A stretch of DNA of 64,000 nucleotides, taken from CAWCAW01 sp963714125. Lineage in GTDB: Bacteria > Actinomycetota > Acidimicrobiia > Acidimicrobiales > UBA8190. Within the stretch, counting starts at the first letter, position 1, and every line of letters starts with the position of its first letter. The notes beneath the pieces are model-generated. The model worked only from the letters and a program-made list of their open reading frames with translations, was not told the origin of the DNA and did no database searches. Of the stretch, positions 58,879-64,000 are shown one piece after another. A program made the translations under genes and the position numbers. The stretch covers positions 1,736,001 to 1,800,000 of the forward strand of contig OY970234.1 of the NCBI GenBank assembly GCA_963714125.1, read 5' to 3'.

Positions 58879-59168
58879 GCGAAGAGGATCTCGAACGGTA
58901 CGAGGCTGAGATCGAGCTGGCCCTGGTCCAGGAGTACCGAACGGTGCTGCCGCTTTTTCGGTATGTGGTCGAAAGCGAGCGGCGCTTCTACCTGGCCAAC
59001 GAGGTCAAGGTCACCGTCCGAGACGCCCAGGCCCCGACGTGCATCGAGCTCGAGCTCACCGATGCCTGGGTGTGGGACATGTACCGTCCAGCGCGTTTTG
59101 TCCCGAGCGTGCGGGTGCTCACCTTTCGGGACGTCAACATCGAACGCCTGCCCGAACAAGACGCCTGA
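58875..59168 (+). CDS. DUF2469-family protein
   Basis: 97 residues. The typical start MSEEDLERYEAEIELALVQEY and the ending VWDMYRPARFVPSVRVLTFRDVNIE match the actinobacterial family found between rnhB and yraN in mycobacteria. Function unknown. It may have an upstream leader ORF. Followed by yraN 6 bases later. Confidence 0.9.
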   Translation: MSEEDLERYEAEIELALVQEYRTVLPLFRYVVESERRFYLANEVKVTVRDAQAPTCIELELTDAWVWDMYRPARFVPSVRVLTFRDVNIERLPEQDA

Positions 59169-59174
59169 TCCGCC

Positions 59175-59555
59175 GTGGTATCGCCGCGCCAGGTTCTGGG
59201 CGCCCGAGGTGAACAGGCGGCGGCCCAGTGGTACGAGGCTCGAGGCTGTCGGGTGCTGGCGCGCAACTGGCGCTGTGCGGACGGCGAACTCGACTTGGTG
59301 CTGCAGGATGCCGCCGGCACCACTGTCGTCATCTGCGAGGTGAAGACGCGCCGGTCGGATCGTTTCGGGTCGCCCTTCGAAGCTGTCACCGCCGTCAAGC
59401 AGCGCAAGCTCCGGCGCCTGGCCGGGCGGTGGCTGGCCGAGCGTCGAGGGTCGGGTCTGTCAGGCGCCGTCGCCGTGCGCTTCGACGTCGCCGGGGTGAC
59501 GCCCGACGGACGGGGAGGGCTCGAGGTGCAGGTCATCGAGAACGCCTTCGGGTGA
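59175..59555 (+). CDS. yraN: YraN/UPF0102 nuclease-fold protein
   Basis: 126 residues of the PD-(D/E)XK-like family: GARGEQAAAQWYEARGCRVL, NWRCADGELDLVLQD (the acidic D) and VVICEVKTRRSDRFG (ExK). Members are thought to act in DNA or RNA processing; none is well understood. Start GTG 59175 (VVSPRQVLG). Usually beside the DUF2469 gene, as here. Confidence 0.9.
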   Translation: MVSPRQVLGARGEQAAAQWYEARGCRVLARNWRCADGELDLVLQDAAGTTVVICEVKTRRSDRFGSPFEAVTAVKQRKLRRLAGRWLAERRGSGLSGAVAVRFDVAGVTPDGRGGLEVQVIENAFG

Positions 59556-59587
59556 GCTCGATGGGGGAGCCCCACCATGCGGCTAGG

Positions 59588-59593
59588 TAGGGT
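59588..59593 (+). promoter_or_regulatory. -10 box of the enoyl-CoA hydratase gene
   Basis: TAGGGT ends 6 bases before GTG 59600. Confidence 0.45.
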
Positions 59594-59599
59594 GTTCCG

Positions 59600-60388
59600 G
59601 TGAGCCCCGAGACGATTTTGATAGACCGCGCCGATGGTGTGGTGACGGTGACGATGAACCGCCCGGCCCGCAAAAACGCCGGCAACGGCCTCATGTGGCA
59701 GGAGCTACGCGCCGCTTTTGACGAGGTGGCCCGGCGCACCGACGATCGTGTGCTCGTGCTCACTGGGGCGGGCGGCGCCTTTTGCTCGGGAGCCGACATC
59801 ACCGACCCGGCCGGCGTGAGTGGCGACCCCGCCGATCCGCACATCGTCCGCATGCGGACCTTCGGTCAGGTCATGCTGGCGCTGCACGCCTTGCCGCAAC
59901 CGACCATCGCCAAGATCGGCGGCGTGGCGGCGGGCGCAGGCTGCAGCATGGCCTTGGGATGCGACCTGACGGTGGCGTGTCGCAGCGCCCGGCTATCGGA
60001 GATCTTTTCGAAGCGTGGCCTGTCGGTTGACGGCGGCGCGTCGTGGCTGCTGCCCCGACTCGTCGGCTTGCACAAGGCCAAGGAGATCGCCTATTTCGCC
60101 GACATGTTGTCGGCGGACGAGGCGCACGCCTACGGACTTCTCAATCGCGTCGTCGACGATGACGAGCTCGACACCTTTGTCGACGAGTGGGCTCGTCGAC
60201 TGGCGGCCGGGCCACCGCTGGCGCTGTCGATGACCAAATCCCTCCTCGACAACGGGATCAATGTGTCGATGGCCCAAGCCTTGGAGGACGAGGCTCGCTG
60301 TCAGACCATCAACTTCGTGTCGGAGGATACGGCCGAAGCCATGCGGGCCTTCGTGGAAAAGAGAGACCCCCGTTTTCAGGGGCGGTAG
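59600..60388 (+). CDS. Enoyl-CoA hydratase/isomerase family protein
   Basis: About 262 residues of the crotonase fold: GVVTVTMNRPARKNAGNGLM, LTGAGGAFCSGADITD (oxyanion-hole and CoA-binding region), IAKIGGVAAGAGCSMALGCD, and FSKRGLSVDGGASWLLPRLV. The usual hydratase Glu pair is not obvious, as one is replaced in SKRGLSVDGG, so isomerase or another crotonase reaction is possible. Start GTG follows a TAGGGT box. Part of beta-oxidation or side-chain metabolism. Confidence 0.9.
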   Translation: MSPETILIDRADGVVTVTMNRPARKNAGNGLMWQELRAAFDEVARRTDDRVLVLTGAGGAFCSGADITDPAGVSGDPADPHIVRMRTFGQVMLALHALPQPTIAKIGGVAAGAGCSMALGCDLTVACRSARLSEIFSKRGLSVDGGASWLLPRLVGLHKAKEIAYFADMLSADEAHAYGLLNRVVDDDELDTFVDEWARRLAAGPPLALSMTKSLLDNGINVSMAQALEDEARCQTINFVSEDTAEAMRAFVEKRDPRFQGR

Positions 60389-60413
60389 CCGGGGCCGACG
60401 TCCGGTCCCTTCG

Positions 60414-60596
60414 TTACTTCTTGGTGCCGCGTACCGCCCACTGCGTGACCCACGGTCGTTGGGGATCAGGGCCCTCGGTCACCGCCGTCACCTCGTACTC
60501 GGTCCCGTCGCGATCTGACCACGCACCTTGGGCCACCACCGCCTGCACATAAGCGGTGTCCTGGCTTCGAAAGAGCAACCTCGGTGAACTGTCCAC
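60414..60596 (-). CDS. Possible small or broken protein gene
   Basis: A 60-codon minus-strand frame starting GTG 60596 (VDSSPRLLFRSQDTAYVQ) and ending in a plausible AQWAVRGTKK-like tail (VTQWAVRGTKK). Residues of another frame just upstream (WLRAEDNASGQFTEVAL, up to about 60708) could join it by a frameshift near 60575, giving one longer protein. The 280-base gap after the enoyl-CoA hydratase holds nothing else I recognise. Low-confidence call. Confidence 0.3.
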   Translation of the reverse strand: MDSSPRLLFRSQDTAYVQAVVAQGAWSDRDGTEYEVTAVTEGPDPQRPWVTQWAVRGTKK

Positions 60597-60671
60597 TGGC
60601 GTTGTCTTCGGCGCGAAGCCACGTGCACTTGAGCCAGGGCGGTGATCCAGTGTGAGGCGGTGGTGGCGTTC

Positions 60672-62549
60672 TCAGCTGGCCGTGGCCAGTTGATACGCCT
60701 GGTTCCAAGTCTCCGGGGTGTTGGCGTCCAAAGCGGCGGCCAAAGCCTCTTCGAGGTCTCGGGCACGGCGATTGGCACCGGCGGCCGCCTCGGCGGCCGA
60801 TTCGGCGGTGATGCGGGCTTCCTCGGCGGCGTGCAATGCGGCGTCGGCTTGGACCTGGGCTCGTTCGCTGGCCCCGGCCGCCGTTTGCGCCGCCACGCGG
60901 GCCTCCTCGGCGGCGCGCAACGCCTCCTCGGCCTTGTGCTGAGCCTCTCGGTTGGCGTCGGCGGCAACATGCATGGTGCGGGTCAGATCGAGCACGACCT
61001 CAGCGATTCGTGCTGCTTCGCTCCAGGCGTCGGGGGTGTCGACCGACCGAGCCTTCGCCATGGCCAGCGCCGCCTCCTCGGCCCAGTCGCGTGACTCGCC
61101 GTAGACAGGCGTGGTCGGTGCCACAACGGCGGGAACGGCGGGCGTGGGAGCGGGCGTAGGCGGGGCGGCGATGTCGGGGCGCACCGCTCCTGAATCGGGT
61201 CTGCTCACGATCTTGTGTTGCGCGTGGCGGGCATGACGGGAGGTGCTCAGCACGTGAGGCAGAACCACGCGGGAGCGGCGCGACTTCGTGGTCCGGCCCC
61301 GCTTGGCATGCTCAGCACCATCCGGGGTCGCCACCGCCACGTCTGTGTCCAGCCGCATACCCGGAAGGAAGAGGAACCCCAACGTCACGATGGCGCCGAG
61401 GGTGCCCGCCAGCACCAGGGTGACGCGGGCTCCGAGCGCATGGGCGATGGGGGCCGTGATGGCATAACTCAAGGGCAGCAAGGCGGTGGAGACACACCAG
61501 TCGATGCTCGAGACGCGCCCCAGCATGGAGTTCTCTACGTGGCGTTGCTTGACGGTGGCCCACACCACGGCGCCAACGGCCTCAGCCCCGTTGACGATCA
61601 GCGCGGCCAGAGCCAGCCCCCAAGCCCGAGTGGCAACGCCGTATCCGGCCACAGCCAGCGTGGCCACCGCCCACCACAGGTAGATCCACGTCAGCGGCCG
61701 ACGGGGCTCGCGCGCCCGACTCATGAGCAAAGCACCGGCCAAGGCGCCGATGCCGCCGACGGCGAGGATCTCACCGTAGGTGGAGGGCCCTTGGTGCAGC
61801 GTGTTGCGCACGATGTAGGGCAACAGCACCTGGGTGGGCCCGATGAACAGCAAGTACGTGAAGGTGGCCGACAAAAACGTGCCCCACAGCCAGACGTGGC
61901 GGCGCACATAGCGCAGGCCTTCGAGCACGTCGTGGCCGAGGGGATTGTGGGTGCGACCCACTTTCTGACGAACCCGCGTCATGTGGGTCACACACAGCGC
62001 CGAAAAGGCGAAGCTCAGGGCGTCGAGGCAAAAGGCTCCGGCCGGGTGCACCACGGCCACAGCGATGCCGCCCAGAGCAGGGCCGGCCAGTTGGATGCTG
62101 ACGGGCCGTACGAACTGGTCGATGGCGTTGGCTTGGGTGAGCTCGTCCGCTGTGACGAGCTGAGGGACCAACGCGTCGAGAGCGGGGGAAGCAAAGGCGG
62201 TGGCGATACCGATAATGGCGCTCACCACATAGAGCTCGAGGAGGTGCAGGTGGCCGACCACGGCCAAGGTGGCCAGGACGGCCACGGCCATGGCGCGCGC
62301 CACGTCGGCCCAGAACAAGACGCTTTGGCGCGACATGCGGTCGCACACGGCGCCGCCCACGGGAAGGAGGACGACCTGGGGCAACGAGGCCGCCAAGCCG
62401 ATGTAGGCCAAGGTGGAGACGCGGTCGACGAGCGCGTAGGCCTGCCACGCCACGGCCACGATGAAGACGCCATCGCCGAGGAGCGATACGGCCATGCCCG
62501 TCCACAACAGGCGGAAGTTTCGTTGACGAAGTGGTGCGGTGAGCCCCAT
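60672..62549 (-). CDS. MFS transporter with C-terminal coiled-coil domain
   Basis: About 625 residues. The first 400 or so are a 12-TM major facilitator carrier of the enterobactin-exporter/EntS-like type (RQRNFRLLWTGMAVSLLGDG, VDRVSTLAYIGLAASLPQVV, GAVCDRMSRQSVLFWADVARA). The last 225 or so are soluble, beginning with basic residues (HAKRGRTTKSRRSRVVLP) and a Pro/Ala linker and ending in an Ala/Glu/Arg-rich helix of about 80 residues. Two DTPDAW/NTPETW motifs flank that helix. Start ATG 62549 overlaps neither upstream gene; it lies 14 bases after the synthase stop, so the genes are probably one operon. Confidence 0.85.
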   Translation of the reverse strand: MGLTAPLRQRNFRLLWTGMAVSLLGDGVFIVAVAWQAYALVDRVSTLAYIGLAASLPQVVLLPVGGAVCDRMSRQSVLFWADVARAMAVAVLATLAVVGHLHLLELYVVSAIIGIATAFASPALDALVPQLVTADELTQANAIDQFVRPVSIQLAGPALGGIAVAVVHPAGAFCLDALSFAFSALCVTHMTRVRQKVGRTHNPLGHDVLEGLRYVRRHVWLWGTFLSATFTYLLFIGPTQVLLPYIVRNTLHQGPSTYGEILAVGGIGALAGALLMSRAREPRRPLTWIYLWWAVATLAVAGYGVATRAWGLALAALIVNGAEAVGAVVWATVKQRHVENSMLGRVSSIDWCVSTALLPLSYAITAPIAHALGARVTLVLAGTLGAIVTLGFLFLPGMRLDTDVAVATPDGAEHAKRGRTTKSRRSRVVLPHVLSTSRHARHAQHKIVSRPDSGAVRPDIAAPPTPAPTPAVPAVVAPTTPVYGESRDWAEEAALAMAKARSVDTPDAWSEAARIAEVVLDLTRTMHVAADANREAQHKAEEALRAAEEARVAAQTAAGASERAQVQADAALHAAEEARITAESAAEAAAGANRRARDLEEALAAALDANTPETWNQAYQLATAS

Positions 62550-62563
62550 GGGCAGGCTCTGGC

Positions 62564-63883
62564 TCAGGGAGTGGTCGGTGGCCGCTGCATGTCGAAGCAC
62601 GCCGCCAGCTCACCGAGGACCTCGTTGAGCTGTTCGATCTCATCGTCGCCGTTGGCAGCGGTCACCTGAATCCGAAAGCCGACCTGCGACTTGGGTACCA
62701 AGGGGTAGGCGGCCAAGGTGACGTAGATGCCTCGGTCGAAGAGGAACCGTCCCACCTCGTCGATGTCATCGTCGTAGCCCAAGGGCAGTTCGATGATGGG
62801 AAGGCCCGAGGTGTTGAGCGTTCGCAAGCCAAGCTCGTTGACACGATCGAGCACTCGCATCGTCTTGGCGTACAGCGACTGCCTGAGTGCCTCGCCTTCG
62901 GACGCGTTGACCCGGAAGCCGGCCAGAACGGTGGCCAGGGACGCCGTGGGCGAGGGCCCCGAGTACAGGTACGGCGAGGCGGCCACCTTGAGGTGGTTCT
63001 TCAGGGCGGTGGGCAGGGCCAAAAACGCCAGCAACGATGAGTACGCCTTGGAGAAGCCGGCCACCAAAACCACGTTGTCGTAGGACTCTTCGAAATAGCG
63101 GACGATGCTGTTGCCGCGCTTTCCATAGGGCATGTCGGCCGTCGGAGACTCACCGATGACCCCGAAGCCGTGGGCGTCGTCGACGTAGAGCACGGTGTCG
63201 TACTCCCGGCAGATGCGGGCGTAGGTGGGCAGATCTGGGGCGTTTCCCGTCATGGAGTTGACGCCGTCCATGCAGAACAGGCGCGGTTGGCCCGGGGGCA
63301 AGGACCGCAGCGTCTCTTCGAGATGGTCGGTGTCGTTGGTCCGGATCCGCAGCAGCGTCGCCCCCGCTCCTCGGGCGATGGCCGCTCCTTCGTAGAGCGT
63401 TTTGTGCGCCTGGGCATCGATCAGGACGACACCGTCCCCGGCGAGTACCGGGATCACCGAGGCGTGGATAAGGGTGATGGTCGGCAGCACGAGTGTGTCG
63501 GGCGCCCCCACCAGCTCGGTGAGCTGCTCCTCGATGTCGACATAGAGCCGGGGATTGCCGAGCAACCGTGACCAGCTCGGGTGGGTGCCCCAGCGACACA
63601 GCTCGGCATGCACGGAGTCGATGATCTCGGGGTGAAGGTCGAAGCCCAGGTAGTTACACGAGGCGAAATCACACAACCAGTGATCACCGATGCGGATTCG
63701 CCTACCACGCACCTCGTCGATGACGGCATCCATCATCGGGTGCGACTCCGTCAGACGTTCGAGGTCCTCGAGGCGCTGATCGATGCGGGAGCGCTCGGCC
63801 TTCAGGCCGTAGGAGGCGAGGTCCACCGAGACCCCGTCGGAGTAGGCGGGGCCGCCCACCGTTGTTGGCGAGTGGCCGTTCAT
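62564..63883 (-). CDS. Alpha-oxoamine synthase (AONS/SPT/CqsA-like)
   Basis: PLP-dependent decarboxylating condensation of an amino acid with an acyl-CoA. About 439 residues. CDFASCNYLGFDLHPEIIDS, TITLIHASVIPVLAGDGVVL, VLYVDDAHGFGVIGE (PLP-ring Asp and His) and VAGFSKAYSSLLAFLALP, where the Lys forms the Schiff base, are visible. The product could be 8-amino-7-oxononanoate, a 3-ketosphinganine-like lipid precursor or a CqsA-like alpha-hydroxyketone; no other bio genes are near, which argues against biotin. The ATG overlaps the stop of an EAL-domain gene (ATGA), and an MFS carrier gene follows. Confidence 0.85.
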   Translation of the reverse strand: MNGHSPTTVGGPAYSDGVSVDLASYGLKAERSRIDQRLEDLERLTESHPMMDAVIDEVRGRRIRIGDHWLCDFASCNYLGFDLHPEIIDSVHAELCRWGTHPSWSRLLGNPRLYVDIEEQLTELVGAPDTLVLPTITLIHASVIPVLAGDGVVLIDAQAHKTLYEGAAIARGAGATLLRIRTNDTDHLEETLRSLPPGQPRLFCMDGVNSMTGNAPDLPTYARICREYDTVLYVDDAHGFGVIGESPTADMPYGKRGNSIVRYFEESYDNVVLVAGFSKAYSSLLAFLALPTALKNHLKVAASPYLYSGPSPTASLATVLAGFRVNASEGEALRQSLYAKTMRVLDRVNELGLRTLNTSGLPIIELPLGYDDDIDEVGRFLFDRGIYVTLAAYPLVPKSQVGFRIQVTAANGDDEIEQLNEVLGELAACFDMQRPPTTP

Positions 63884-64000
63884 TGCACCGTTTCCGTTTC
63901 CTTGTTGCGCATGTCGGCGATGGGGAGAAATCCAGCGGTGGTGAGCTCGGACAGAAGTTCACTGATGCCTTCGGCCGGCAGTGGCTTGGCGAAGAAGAAG
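63880..64000 (-). CDS. C-terminus of an EAL-domain protein, cut by the window edge
   Basis: The minus-strand frame entering from the edge reads FFFAKPLPAEGISELLSE and then LTTAGFLPIADMRNKETETVQ, ending TGA at 63882-63880. The FAKPLP stretch matches the end of EAL domains (usual form G-Y-x-F-x-K-P-x-P), the c-di-GMP phosphodiesterase fold; whether it is catalytic cannot be seen here. ATGA overlap with the alpha-oxoamine synthase. Confidence 0.65.
   Translation of the reverse strand, partial: FFFAKPLPAEGISELLSELTTAGFLPIADMRNKETETVQ

Overview
The window is GC-rich bacterial chromosome that looks like an actinobacterium, most likely of the Acidimicrobiia type. Pointers are the single-chain KGD-type 2-oxoglutarate dehydrogenase with a built-in E2 domain, a DUF2510-RDD membrane protein, homologues of small actinobacterial proteins (Rv2927c-like, DUF2469), GTP-type PEPCK, and gene orders also known from mycobacteria (manB-Trm112-SIS-ahcY; coaD-coiled coil-DUF177-rpmF; rnc-mutM-smc-ftsY-ffh-rpsP-khpA-rimM-trmD-rplS). 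The class assignment is inference. I saw no rRNA, tRNA, CRISPR array, insertion sequence or prophage.

Layout. 1-5 kb: sugar-phosphate and methyl-cycle genes (manB, Trm112, a frameshifted SIS isomerase, ahcY), then about 450 bases without a credible gene that hold a strongly structured RNA candidate ahead of the ribosome-hibernation gene hpf. 5-11 kb: secA-prfB and ftsE-ftsX. 11-22 kb: a sugar nucleotidyltransferase coupled to a beta-lactamase-like hydrolase, a divergent acyl-CoA synthetase / acyl-CoA dehydrogenase pair, kgd, a HAD hydrolase and an M20 peptidase. 22-25 kb: an unusual NYN ribonuclease with a lysine/alanine repeat tail and an S1-like end, a structured leader with a 61-residue ORF, a FabZ-like dehydratase and exonuclease III. 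25-39 kb: a short UvrD-like helicase, a membrane-anchored MurF-like ligase with a D-Ala-D-Ala ligase-like partner, a PH-domain protein, galK, a racemase, an MFS carrier, pckG and thiL. 39-60 kb: a dense housekeeping block for ribosome maturation, lipid/ACP supply, DNA repair, chromosome structure and protein targeting. 60-64 kb: a minus-strand run ending an EAL-domain gene, then an alpha-oxoamine synthase and an MFS carrier with a coiled-coil tail.

Expression style. Many genes start 6-10 bases after a hexamer of the form TAGNNT or TANNNT with no Shine-Dalgarno, which suggests leaderless transcription is the default here. This motif decides several start codons below. Other genes are chained by ATGA/GTGA stop-start overlaps. 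Two divergent gene pairs share the central TA of back-to-back -10 boxes.

Most notable: the structured RNA before hpf; the three-way-junction leader at 23.56 kb; the NYN-(KADKAT)7-S1 protein; the TM-anchored MurF/Ddl pair; the EAL/alpha-oxoamine synthase/exporter run; an arginine-rich leaderless upstream ORF coupled to the DUF2469 gene; and short tandem duplications that span the stop codons of four genes.
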